A stretch of 7,259 nucleotides of DNA. It comes from Christensenellaceae bacterium. GTDB lineage: Bacteria; Bacillota; Clostridia; Christensenellales; UBA1750. Both the position numbers and the translations under genes were made by a program. The notes beneath the pieces are model-generated. The model was not told where the DNA came from. It did no database searches and saw only the letters and a program-made list of their open reading frames with translations. This document shows positions 1 to 5,317 of the stretch, one piece after another (the stretch's first letter is position 1; every line of letters starts with the position of its first letter). The stretch lies in assembly GCA_031287285.1 (NCBI GenBank), contig JAITTC010000170.1, forward strand, positions 1-7,259, read 5' to 3'.

Positions 1-330
1 GGCGGCTCCGCCCTGGCCGGCGAAGGCAGCCTGCAGGCAGCCTTGCGCGAGACGTGGGAGGAAACCGGCCTTGCGCTCCTCCCAAAAGAAGGGCGGCTTT
101 ACTGCCGCTATCGCGTCGAGAGCGTGATTTTTGATGTCTGGCTTTTTTCTCGCGCGGTGGCGCTCGAGGGCCTGACGCTGCAAAAGGGCGAAACCTGCGA
201 CGCCAGGCTGGCCGGCATGGATGAAATCCGCGCGATGATCGCGGACGGCAGCTTTCTGCCCCCCGAGCGCGTGCCCTACTTTGAAGCGCTTATCGCCTAT
301 CTAGGGGAGGCCGGCCTCCCGGAGGAGTAA
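1..330 (+). CDS. Nudix hydrolase, 5' truncated by window edge
   Basis: The reading frame is open from base 1 to the TAA at 328-330, giving 109 residues. The visible part starts on a complete Nudix box: G2, E8, then R16-E17 and E20-E21-x-G23-L24 (RETWEETGL), matching Gx5Ex7REUxEExGU except that the U position after RE is Thr. This box binds the divalent metal and positions the diphosphate for hydrolysis of a nucleoside diphosphate linked to another moiety. The rest (FDVWLF, then a GETCDARLAGMDEIRAMI segment) fits the C-terminal half of small clostridial Nudix proteins of about 150-170 residues, so roughly the first 40-50 residues are missing. A TTG at 43 could be read as a start but would cut the box, so it is not the true start. 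The substrate cannot be told. It converges on rnr. No T-rich terminator is visible after it, only palindromes. Confidence 0.9.
   Translation, partial: GGSALAGEGSLQAALRETWEETGLALLPKEGRLYCRYRVESVIFDVWLFSRAVALEGLTLQKGETCDARLAGMDEIRAMIADGSFLPPERVPYFEALIAYLGEAGLPEE
305..320. repeat. 16-bp perfect palindrome inside the Nudix 3' end
   Basis: GGGAGGCCGGCCTCCC reads the same on both strands and lies within the last codons of the Nudix gene (…GEAGLPEE). It has no loop and no following T-run, so it is not a normal intrinsic terminator. It could be chance in GC-rich coding sequence or the outer edge of the repeat-rich block that follows. Confidence 0.5.
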
Positions 331-331
331 A

Positions 332-467
332 GGCTTCGCCGGCTCCCAACCCCATGCGGCAAACCACGCCCAAGCACGGCTTTGGGCGCGGTTTGCCGCA
401 TGGGCGGGCCGCCAAATTGCCTGGGCGACCCCTTCCCTCCCCCGCAAGAAGCGGGATCGGCGAAGCC
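332..467. repeat. Nested inverted-repeat element with a strong hairpin
   Basis: The outer ends pair imperfectly: GGCTTCGCCGGCTCCC at 332-347 against GGGATCGGCGAAGCC at 453-467. Inside, a 23-bp arm at 351-373 (starting CCCATGCGGCAAACC) pairs with 382-404 (ending GGTTTGCCGCATGGG) with one non-Watson-Crick position and an 8-nt loop at 374-381. A third small hairpin, CCCGC-AAGAA-GCGGG, sits at 441-455. Nested stems bounded by terminal inverted repeats suggest a REP- or MITE-like non-coding element, or a folded 3' UTR for the converging genes. No T-run follows the main stem. Confidence 0.7.
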
Positions 468-470
468 ATC

Positions 471-617
471 GCACCAGATAGGGAAGGCAGCGGGCGCGTT
501 GGGGCTTTCTTCGTCATTGCCAGGAGCGCAGCAACGCAGCAATCGCACCAGGAAGGAAGGCCATGGGTGCATTGGGGCCTTCTTCGTCATTGCGAGGAGC
601 GCAGCGACGAAGCAATC
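471..617. repeat. Tandem direct duplication of about 74 bp
   Basis: Bases 471-544 and 545-617 are imperfect direct copies. Both begin GCACCAG, pass through TTGGGGCTTTCTTCGTC or TTGGGGCCTTCTTCGTC, and end in a 33-bp stretch (512-544 versus 585-617) differing at three positions. The second copy is also the left end of the MITE-like element, so the duplication probably arose by slippage or unequal exchange involving that element's end. Confidence 0.7.
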
Positions 618-703
618 CAGCGCTTACGTCAAAAGCCTTGCAAAAAGCATACTCCATCAAAGAGGAAGTACGCTGGATTGCTTCACTGCCGTTCGCAATG
701 ACG
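585..703. mobile_element. MITE-like element with terminal inverted repeats
   Basis: The left arm at 585-622 begins CGTCATTGCGA and ends AAGCAATCCAGCG. The right arm at 671-703 is its inverted copy, with the 11 outer and 13 inner bases exact and a divergent, length-variable middle. The 48-bp interior (623-670) has no coding capacity. Ends of the type GTCATTGCGAGGAGCGnAGCGACGAAGCAATC recur in many bacterial genomes as short palindromic non-autonomous repeats. Partial relatives lie at 512-544 and 721-738. It would be transcribed as part of the rnr 3' UTR and could fold into a long hairpin. No target-site duplication is clear, because the flanks themselves extend the palindrome (CTTC/GGAAG). Confidence 0.75.
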
Positions 704-720
704 GAAGGGATAATGCTCTT

Positions 721-738
721 CGTCATTGCGAGGAGCGC
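721..738 (+). repeat. Partial copy of the MITE-like left end
   Basis: CGTCATTGCGAGGAGCGC is identical to 585-602 and then diverges. It lies 14 bases beyond the rnr stop codon. It may be a remnant of another element insertion, and with 690-703 it can form another inverted pair. Confidence 0.65.
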
Positions 739-752
739 GGCCGCCGCATCCC

Positions 753-2783
753 CTATTTCTTCTTTCTGCGGCGCCGCTCTGCAGGGTGAGCGCCGCGCTT
801 GCCCTTGGGCCCTGGCTTGCCCTTCTTTTTGTTGGGCTTAGGCGGCTGGGATTTGGACTTCAGTCTGTTCTCTTCATCTTGAACCGGCCGCAATTCCACC
901 CGGCGCGAAGCCATGTCTACGCCGGCCACGCTGACCGCGATCGGGTCGCCAAGGCGGTAAATTCGCCGCGTTCTCTCGCCAATCAGGCAGTGGCGCCGCT
1001 CGTCATGGAGGTAGTAATCGTCTCGCATCGACTGCAAGCGCAGCAAACCCTCCACGCCGCCTTCGAGCGTGATGAACAGACCAAAGTTCGTAACGCCGGT
1101 GATGAGCCCGGCGAAGCGCTCGCCGATATGCCTGCGCATGTAGAGGCATTTATAGTAATCGTCCGCCGCGCGCTCGGCCTCCATGGCGCGGCGCTCGGCC
1201 GCCGAGCAGCTTTCGGCCAGCGCTTCGCCGCGCGACTTAGAAAGGGCTGCCTTTTTGCCCTGAATCTCGGCCTTCAGCGCGCGATGCACGAAGAGATCCG
1301 GGTAGCGGCGAATCGGCGAGGTAAAGTGGCAGTAATCCTGGGCGGCCAGGCCATAGTGCCCCAGGGGGCGCGGGTCGTACTTGGCCTTTTGAAGCGAGCG
1401 CAGCAAAACCTGCGCAATCGGCGCGCTTTCGGGCTTGCCCTCGCAGCGCTTCAGCAGCGCCTGCAGGGCTTTTGGCGTGGTTTCGTGCAGGGGGTAGCCA
1501 AGGCTTTCGGCAAAAAAGGCAAAAGCGCGAAGTTTTTCAGCGTCCGGCTCGCCATGCACGCGGTAGAGGAAGGGCAGGCCGTTTTTTCGCGCGTGGGCAG
1601 CCACGGTTTCGTTGGCCGCGAGCATGAATTCCTCGATGAGGCGATTCGCCACGCCGCGCTCGCTCACCCGGATGGCCGCGGCGCCGCCGTCTTCGCCAAG
1701 GACGATCTCGCTCTCGGCCAAATCGAGATCGAGCGCGCCGCGCCTCTCTCTTTTTTGCCTTAAAACCTCGTAAAGCTCGCGCATCAGGCGAAGGTCCTTC
1801 ATCAAGGACCGAATCATTGGCGCGGTTTCGCCGCCATCCAGCGCGCGGCTCACGTCCTCGTAGATCAGCCTTGCCTTGGAGTGAATCAGCGAGGGGAAGA
1901 TGCGGTAGCCCGTAACCTCGCCGCCACCGTCGATCTCCATCTCGCAGCTCAGGGCAAGCCTGTCTACCCCTGGGTTGAGCGAGCAGATGCCGTTTGAGAG
2001 CGCCTCGGGCAGCATGGGCAGCACCTCGCCCGGGAAGTAAGCCGAAGTGCCCCGAAGAAGGGCCTCTTGGTCGAGCGCGCCGCCCTTTTTCACATAATGG
2101 CTCACATCCGCGATGTGCACGCCGAGCCGCCAGCCGTTCCGGGCCTTTTCGATGGAGATCGCGTCATCGAAGTCGCGGGCGTCCGCCCCGTCGATGGTGA
2201 CGATGGTTTTTTGGCGCAGATCCTCCCGCCCGGCGAGCTCGCCGGGCCTAAGGCTTTGGCGGATCTTCCCCGCCGCCTCGATCGCTTCCGCCGGAAATTC
2301 AGCCCTCAGATGGTAGCTCCGCTGAATCGAGAGGATTTCGGCCCTCGTGTCGCCCGATTTGCCCAAGCTCTCGGCGATCTCGCCGCAAAGGCCCTCGCCG
2401 CGCTCATCCGGGAAGGCGGTCACGCGGGCGAGCACCTTCTCGCCCTCCTTCGCCTCACCGCCCACGACGAGCAGAGGGCCGCTCAGGCGGGGATCGTCTG
2501 GCATCACAAAAAGCCTTTCGCCCTTGCGATAAGCGACGCCCACAAGGCTCTCGTTCGCGCGCTGGGTGACCGAAAGCACCCTTGCCTGGCCGTTTGGCAG
2601 CGCTTTGGCTAGGACGAGATCCCCATGCATCGCGCCGCCCAGGTTTTCGCCGGGCACGCGGAGCTCCCTGCCGCCCCCCTCCGGGGCGAAGAAGCCAAAA
2701 TCGCGCCGGCTACCGCGCAGCCTGCCCTTCACGGGCGCGCCGTCTGCATTTTCGCGCCCTTTTTTGCCCGTTTGCTCTTTCAT
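753..2783 (-). CDS. rnr: Ribonuclease R (RNB-family 3'-5' exoribonuclease)
   Basis: The product is 676 residues, from the ATG at 2783 to the TAG at 753. RNase R is a processive hydrolytic 3'-5' exonuclease that degrades structured RNA and takes part in trans-translation quality control. Two N-terminal cold-shock/OB segments (about 18-70 and 75-160) precede the RNB domain (about 180-500). The catalytic aspartates match the family spacing at D198, D204, D206 and D207 (TIDGADARDFDDA), followed by HIADVSHYV and HFTSPIRRYPDL (486-497). An S1 domain (about 556-634) and a Lys/Arg-rich tail (640-676) follow. The frame stays open far upstream, but that part overlaps secG in another frame and is not RNase R-like, so the start after secG is preferred. 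The ribosome site is weak (GTGGGG 5' of the start; a TTG lies directly before the ATG). The usual N-terminal winged-helix segment is absent. It is probably co-transcribed with secG, subject to the hairpin between them. Confidence 0.95.
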   Translation of the reverse strand: MKEQTGKKGRENADGAPVKGRLRGSRRDFGFFAPEGGGRELRVPGENLGGAMHGDLVLAKALPNGQARVLSVTQRANESLVGVAYRKGERLFVMPDDPRLSGPLLVVGGEAKEGEKVLARVTAFPDERGEGLCGEIAESLGKSGDTRAEILSIQRSYHLRAEFPAEAIEAAGKIRQSLRPGELAGREDLRQKTIVTIDGADARDFDDAISIEKARNGWRLGVHIADVSHYVKKGGALDQEALLRGTSAYFPGEVLPMLPEALSNGICSLNPGVDRLALSCEMEIDGGGEVTGYRIFPSLIHSKARLIYEDVSRALDGGETAPMIRSLMKDLRLMRELYEVLRQKRERRGALDLDLAESEIVLGEDGGAAAIRVSERGVANRLIEEFMLAANETVAAHARKNGLPFLYRVHGEPDAEKLRAFAFFAESLGYPLHETTPKALQALLKRCEGKPESAPIAQVLLRSLQKAKYDPRPLGHYGLAAQDYCHFTSPIRRYPDLFVHRALKAEIQGKKAALSKSRGEALAESCSAAERRAMEAERAADDYYKCLYMRRHIGERFAGLITGVTNFGLFITLEGGVEGLLRLQSMRDDYYLHDERRHCLIGERTRRIYRLGDPIAVSVAGVDMASRRVELRPVQDEENRLKSKSQPPKPNKKKGKPGPKGKRGAHPAERRRRKKK

Positions 2784-2802
2784 CAACGCAAAACCCCACT
2801 TA

Positions 2803-2834
2803 AAAGGCCTGCCCGATTTTCTGGGCAGGCCTTT
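2803..2834 (-). terminator. Strong hairpin between secG and rnr: terminator or attenuator
   Basis: A perfect 12-bp stem (2834-2823 pairing with 2814-2803; AAAGGCCTGCCC / GGGCAGGCCTTT) has an 8-nt loop, AGAAAATC, on the minus strand, and the stem ends in TTTTA. It lies 38 bases after the secG stop and 19 before the rnr ATG. The short T-run makes it a modest intrinsic terminator. It would partly uncouple rnr from secG, or act as an mRNA processing or stability stem. No separate rnr promoter fits between the hairpin and the start codon. Confidence 0.6.
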
Positions 2835-2872
2835 GCTCAAATACTCTTTTATGCTCTCGCCTTTTTTCGCTC

Positions 2873-3121
2873 TTATGCGAACTTCTGCAAAATCAGCATG
2901 GCGATCGCCAGCACGATGAAGACGCTCGCCGTGACCTTGGTGAGGAGGAGCAGTCTGCCCTCGTAGCTCTGCGCCTTCTTCTTGCCAAAGAAGGTTTCGG
3001 CTCCGCCCGCGATCGCGCCCGAAAGCCCGGCCGCGCGGCCCTGCTGCATCAACACCAATATGGTTAAGGCCAGCGAATCCACCGCCAGCACGATGCCCAC
3101 AACGATTAAGGCTACACTCAT
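2873..3121 (-). CDS. secG: Preprotein translocase subunit SecG
   Basis: The product is 82 residues, a normal length for SecG, the small auxiliary subunit of the SecYEG protein-export channel in the cytoplasmic membrane. There are two hydrophobic segments (about 3-25 and 58-78). Between them is the family signature: LMQQGRAAGLSGAIAGGAE at 24-42, then TFFGKKKAQ with the conserved FFGK. The ATG at 3121 is preceded by GGGAGGG at the right distance. A longer open frame starts at 3220, but that extension is not SecG-like and lies upstream of the promoter. The TAA stop is at 2873-2875. secG followed by rnr is a conserved order in Bacillota, often continued by smpB, which is not seen here. Confidence 0.96.
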   Translation of the reverse strand: MSVALIVVGIVLAVDSLALTILVLMQQGRAAGLSGAIAGGAETFFGKKKAQSYEGRLLLLTKVTASVFIVLAIAMLILQKFA

Positions 3122-3128
3122 CGAAAAA

Positions 3129-3135
3129 CCCTCCC
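3129..3135 (-). promoter_or_regulatory. secG ribosome binding site
   Basis: GGGAGGG on the minus strand ends 7 bases before the secG ATG. It fixes the start at 3121 rather than at the longer upstream frame. Confidence 0.85.
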
Positions 3136-3154
3136 AAAATTGCATCTGCCGCTT

Positions 3155-3183
3155 ACTATAGCATAGCTCCGCGCATTTCTCAA
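3155..3183 (-). promoter_or_regulatory. Sigma-A-type promoter of secG-rnr
   Basis: On the minus strand, a -35 TTGAGA (3183-3178), a 17-bp spacer and a -10 TATAGT (3160-3155) each differ from consensus at one or two positions. Transcription would begin near 3148, giving a leader of about 27 bases that contains the GGGAGGG ribosome site. Confidence 0.8.
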
Positions 3184-3398
3184 GCCAAAAAGCGAAAGAT
3201 GCGAAGATTTTCTGGCCCAAGGGGGGCGGTGAAGCCCCCGGTTGGCTCTTTTGAAGCGGGATTTCGCCGCTTCCGCGCGCTGTTGGGCTGCGGCGCCCGC
3301 GCTCCGGGCCGCGAGTGCGGCTTGAGGCCGCTCAAAAACCCCGTTCCAAAAAAGAGAACGCGCGGCGGCAATCCCCTTGCCCCTTTCCCTCGTTTAAA

Positions 3399-3457
3399 TC
3401 AGGCAAAGAGGTCGATCAGCCACCGAAGCATCGCAGGAACAAGCAGGTGCCCGCGAT
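3399..3457 (-). pseudogene. Duplicated transporter gene tail, copy A (frameshifted)
   Basis: These 59 bases align with the last 60 bases of the transporter gene, with about nine substitutions and one deleted base (TTCCTGCGATG against TTCCCCGTGATG). The reading frame is lost before the stop. It shares four of the five differences that copy B has from the real gene, so A and B are closer to each other than to the gene. Confidence 0.8.
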
Positions 3458-3625
3458 TGGCTCTTTTGAGGCGGGACCTCGCCGCTTCCGCGCGCTGCTC
3501 CGCGCTTTGGGCTGCGGCGCCCGCGCTCCGGTCGGCGAGAGCGGCTTAGGGGCTCGCTCGAAAACGCCATTCCAAAAATGAGCGCGCGCGGCGGCAATCT
3601 CTTTGCCCCTTTCTCTCGTTATAAA

Positions 3626-3685
3626 TCAGGCAAAGAGGTCGGTCAGCCACCGAAGCATCACGGGGAACAGGCAGGTGACCACGAT
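3626..3685 (-). pseudogene. Duplicated transporter gene tail, copy B (frame intact)
   Basis: These 60 bases match the final 19 codons and stop of the transporter with five differences. They encode IVVTCLFPVMLRWLTDLFA and a TGA, against IVVICLFPVMLRWLIGLFA in the gene. There is no start codon and no upstream coding sequence of the gene, so it is a detached fragment. Confidence 0.85.
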
Positions 3686-3962
3686 TGGCTCTTTTGAAGC
3701 GGGACCTCGCCGCTTCCGCGCGCTGCTGAGCTGTGGCGCCTGCGCTCCGGGCGGCAAGAGCGGCTTGGGGGCTCGCTCGAAAACGCCATTCCAAAAAAAG
3801 CGCGCGAAGCAGCGGTGCCTGCGCACCAGGCGACGAGAGCGGCTTGGGGGCTCGCTCCGAAAGCGCCGTTCCAAAAAAGGGTGCGCGCGACCACCGCAAG
3901 TCGCGCGATGAGAACGGCTTGAGGCCCGCTCGAAAACGCCGTTCCAAAAATGAGCGCGCGAG

Positions 3963-3985
3963 GCCGCCGCAAGCCGCGCGGCGGC
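3963..3985. repeat. GC-rich hairpin after the transporter gene
   Basis: GCCGCCGC at 3963-3970 and GCGGCGGC at 3978-3985 form an 8-bp stem with a 7-base loop. On the minus strand it lies just past the stop-codon stem-loop. It may help end or protect the transporter transcript, although no T-run follows it directly. Confidence 0.5.
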
Positions 3986-3988
3986 AAT

Positions 3989-4027
3989 CTCTTTGCCCCT
4001 CTCTTTTGTTATAAATCAGGCAAAGAG
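3989..4027 (-). promoter_or_regulatory. Stem-loop spanning the transporter stop codon
   Basis: On the minus strand, CTCTTTGCC (4027-4019), the end of the coding sequence, pairs perfectly with GGCAAAGAG (3997-3989) across a 21-base loop that holds the TGA. The same stem is present in the duplicated copies near 3626 and 3399. In the latter, two changes leave G-U pairs on the minus-strand RNA. No T-tract follows, so it is more likely an mRNA 3' structure or repeat component than a terminator. Confidence 0.55.
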
Positions 4028-5095
4028 GCCGATCAGCCATCGGAGCATCACGGGGAACAGGCAGATGACCACGATCACGCGCAGGGTGTGCATGCTCACG
4101 ACCTGGGCGGTGTTGCAGCCAAGATCCTGCGCGATGATCGACATCTCCTGCACGCCGCCCGGCGTGACCGCCATGAAGCCCGTGAGCAGGTCAGAGCCCG
4201 AGATGCGGCGCATGAGCGTGCCAAAGCAGAGGGTGAAGACGAGCATGGTCGCGAACATGAGGAGGATGGGCACGATGAGCTCCGGCAGCGCGAGCACCGA
4301 GGCCATCGTAAGGCGAACGCCGATGAGGCCGCCGGAGGCAGCCTGCGTAAACGGGCGAAGAGCGGCGGGGAAGAGCGCGCCGCCGCCCGTATATAAATTA
4401 AAGGCGCAGCTGCCGATAACGCCGCCCACCATGAAGGCCGCGGGCATCGAAAAAAGATTAAGCAAAAAGCCGGCGGCGGCCGCGCAGAGCAGTGTCAGCG
4501 GAAAGCGCCAGAGGCCAAAATCGCGCTTCGGGGCTTCGGGTTTTGCGGCGGCCGCGCCGGGGGAAGAGGCCCCCGCGCCGCCAGGCATGAGATGCGGCCA
4601 TTTTTGCCCCAAAAAGCGGAAACTCACCGGGTAGACCAGGCAGATACCCACCAGCCGGAAGAGCTGCAGCACCGAAACCTGCCCGGAATTGGCGCCGAGC
4701 TCGTCCGCGATGAGGGCCATGTCGGAAAGGCCGCCGGGTGAGCAGGCGAAGAAGGCCGTGGGGATATCGATCGCGCTGCAAAGGTGCACCAGCAGCGCAA
4801 CGCCCACGTTGAGCACGATCATCCCGGCGATTAAGAGAAGGGCGGGGCCCCATAAACGGCGGAAGGTTCGAAGATCGGCCTTGGTGATGGCGTGCCCGAT
4901 CATCGTGCCGCCAAGGCCCTGCAAAACCGGCCTGGTGAACTCCGGCAGAAAGGCCCTGCCGCTGAGGATGTTCATCGCCGCCACGGCGGCCATGGCAAAG
5001 ACCATCGCGCCCGCCGGAATCTTGGCCTTAAAGCCCAAAAAACCAACCGAGAAGGCAAGGAGCAGGGTAATGGCGGTCCAAAGCAAAGCGTCCAC
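4016..5095 (-). CDS. AbrB/TIGR03082-type duplicated membrane protein, putative transporter
   Basis: This is a 359-residue integral membrane protein with about ten or more hydrophobic segments. It is built as two homologous halves (about 1-160 and 198-359) joined by a hydrophilic Ala/Pro/Lys linker (163-197). Each half carries the signature: SPGGLSDMALIADELGA at 119-135, followed by QVSVLQLFRLV, and TPGGVQEMSIIAQDLGC at 311-327, followed by QVVSMHTLRVI. This is the PF05145 architecture, often mislabelled as an AbrB regulator or ammonia monooxygenase. The substrate is unknown. The start is GTG at 5095: an in-frame TGA lies seven codons upstream and GAGGG sits 8 bases before the GTG. It is divergent from the DUF1858 gene. 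Its 3' end is the seed of the tandem array downstream. Confidence 0.9.
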   Translation of the reverse strand: MDALLWTAITLLLAFSVGFLGFKAKIPAGAMVFAMAAVAAMNILSGRAFLPEFTRPVLQGLGGTMIGHAITKADLRTFRRLWGPALLLIAGMIVLNVGVALLVHLCSAIDIPTAFFACSPGGLSDMALIADELGANSGQVSVLQLFRLVGICLVYPVSFRFLGQKWPHLMPGGAGASSPGAAAAKPEAPKRDFGLWRFPLTLLCAAAAGFLLNLFSMPAAFMVGGVIGSCAFNLYTGGGALFPAALRPFTQAASGGLIGVRLTMASVLALPELIVPILLMFATMLVFTLCFGTLMRRISGSDLLTGFMAVTPGGVQEMSIIAQDLGCNTAQVVSMHTLRVIVVICLFPVMLRWLIGLFA

Positions 5096-5131
5096 AGGGA
5101 AAACCCTCTTTCAAACGCGGCATTTCCTCTT

Positions 5132-5161
5132 ATTATGGGCTACGCTTCCCCGCGCCGTCAA
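5132..5161 (-). promoter_or_regulatory. Probable promoter of the transporter gene
   Basis: On the minus strand, a -35 TTGACG (5161-5156), an 18-bp spacer and a -10 CATAAT (5137-5132) lie about 37-66 bases before the GTG start. Both boxes are close to the sigma-A consensus. Confidence 0.65.
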
Positions 5162-5194
5162 GCCGCGATCAGGGATTTTGAGGCGTTTCTTTGC

Positions 5195-5204
5195 CTTTTA
5201 AAAG
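5195..5204. promoter_or_regulatory. Palindromes between the divergent promoters
   Basis: CTTTTAAAAG is a perfect 10-bp dyad, framed by GAGGCG at 5180-5185 and CGCCTC at 5207-5212. It sits midway between the two divergent promoters and could be an operator or a cruciform. No regulator family can be named. Confidence 0.3.
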
Positions 5205-5243
5205 CCCGCCTCGCATCATATCCGATTTTTTACATAGGAATTG

Positions 5244-5256
5244 AGCGCAAAGCGCT
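5244..5256. promoter_or_regulatory. Inverted repeat at the -35 of the DUF1858 promoter
   Basis: AGCGC-AAA-GCGCT ends on the first base of the -35 box. Its position would suit an activator or repressor half-site pair. It is short, so chance is possible. Confidence 0.35.
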
Positions 5257-5284
5257 TGCCCACAGGCCGCAGATGGGGTATGAT
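5256..5284 (+). promoter_or_regulatory. Sigma-A-type promoter of the DUF1858 gene
   Basis: A -35 TTGCCC (5256-5261), a 17-bp spacer and a -10 TATGAT (5279-5284) place the start of transcription near 5291, about 27 bases before the ATG. Confidence 0.75.
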
Positions 5285-5317
5285 AAGGTCATCCTAAGTT
5301 TCTAAGGGGGGTCTATC

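Larger units (their letters stand above)
331..752. other. Gene-free convergent gap rich in inverted repeats
   Basis: This 422-bp stretch separates the convergent Nudix and rnr genes. Short overlapping open frames exist on both strands, but they read through palindromes, lack ribosome sites and resemble no family I know. The content is repeats: an inverted-repeat element at 332-467, a ~74-bp tandem duplication at 471-617, a MITE-like element at 585-703 and a partial copy of its end at 721-738. No T-tailed terminator is visible for either gene, so the palindromes themselves may stop or stabilise both transcripts (inference). Confidence 0.7.
3290..3985. repeat. Five dispersed copies of an ~80-bp sub-repeat
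   Basis: The copies lie at about 3290-3369, 3510-3594, 3731-3810, 3811-3890 and 3891-3985. The shared core reads roughly GAGAGCGGCTTGGGGGCTCG then CTCGAAAACGCC(A/G)TTCCAAAAA, followed by GCGCGCG-type sequence. The TTCCAAAAA landmark falls at 3344, 3570, 3789, 3869 and 3942. The last three copies are head to tail with 73-80 bp spacing. All five have the same orientation. No protein function is suggested by their translation. Confidence 0.8.
3184..4015. other. Gene-free repeat region downstream of the abrB-type gene
   Basis: This 832-bp stretch lies between the secG promoter and the end of the transporter gene. Open frames up to 164 codons occur on both strands, but they translate the same repeated GC-rich DNA in different frames, lack ribosome sites and look like no known protein. 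At 3222-3239 a hairpin GGGGGC-GGTGAA-GCCCCC marks the edge next to secG. The rest is the tandem array described separately. No clear T-tailed terminator for the transporter transcript is seen. Confidence 0.75.
3242..4075. repeat. Three-unit tandem array containing copies of the transporter gene 3' end
   Basis: The units are 3242-3456 (215 bp), 3457-3684 (228 bp) and 3685-4075 (about 390 bp). Each begins TTGGCTCTTTTGA, followed by a short stem (GAAGCGG…CCGCTTC), one or more ~80-bp sub-repeats, GGCGGCAATC, a stem-loop and then DNA matching the last 19 codons and stop of the transporter gene. In the third unit that tail is the real gene end. The other two are duplicated fragments at 3399-3457 and 3626-3685. 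The third unit is longer because it carries three sub-repeats instead of one. Confidence 0.85.

Noticed and set aside
726..1763. A 345-codon plus-strand open frame antisense to rnr
   Set aside because: The opposite strand encodes the catalytic and S1 domains of RNase R. The plus-strand frame is Ala/Arg-rich shadow with no ribosome site.
2784..3137. Extension of RNase R to an upstream start at 3137
   Set aside because: The extra 118 residues overlap nearly all of secG in another frame, do not look like an RNase R N-terminus and would begin upstream of the secG start codon.
3122..3220. Longer SecG starting at 3220
   Set aside because: The promoter -10 and -35 boxes and the GGGAGGG ribosome site all lie inside the extension, and the extra residues are unlike SecG.
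3242..4015. CRISPR array
   Set aside because: The repeats are much too long and variable (about 80 and 215-390 bp), have no short unique spacers of constant length, and include a gene fragment.
3546..4040. A 164-codon minus-strand open frame overlapping the transporter 3' end
   Set aside because: It reads the array in a frame shifted from the real gene. Its repeated peptide motifs simply mirror the DNA sub-repeats, there is no ribosome site, and it resembles no known family.
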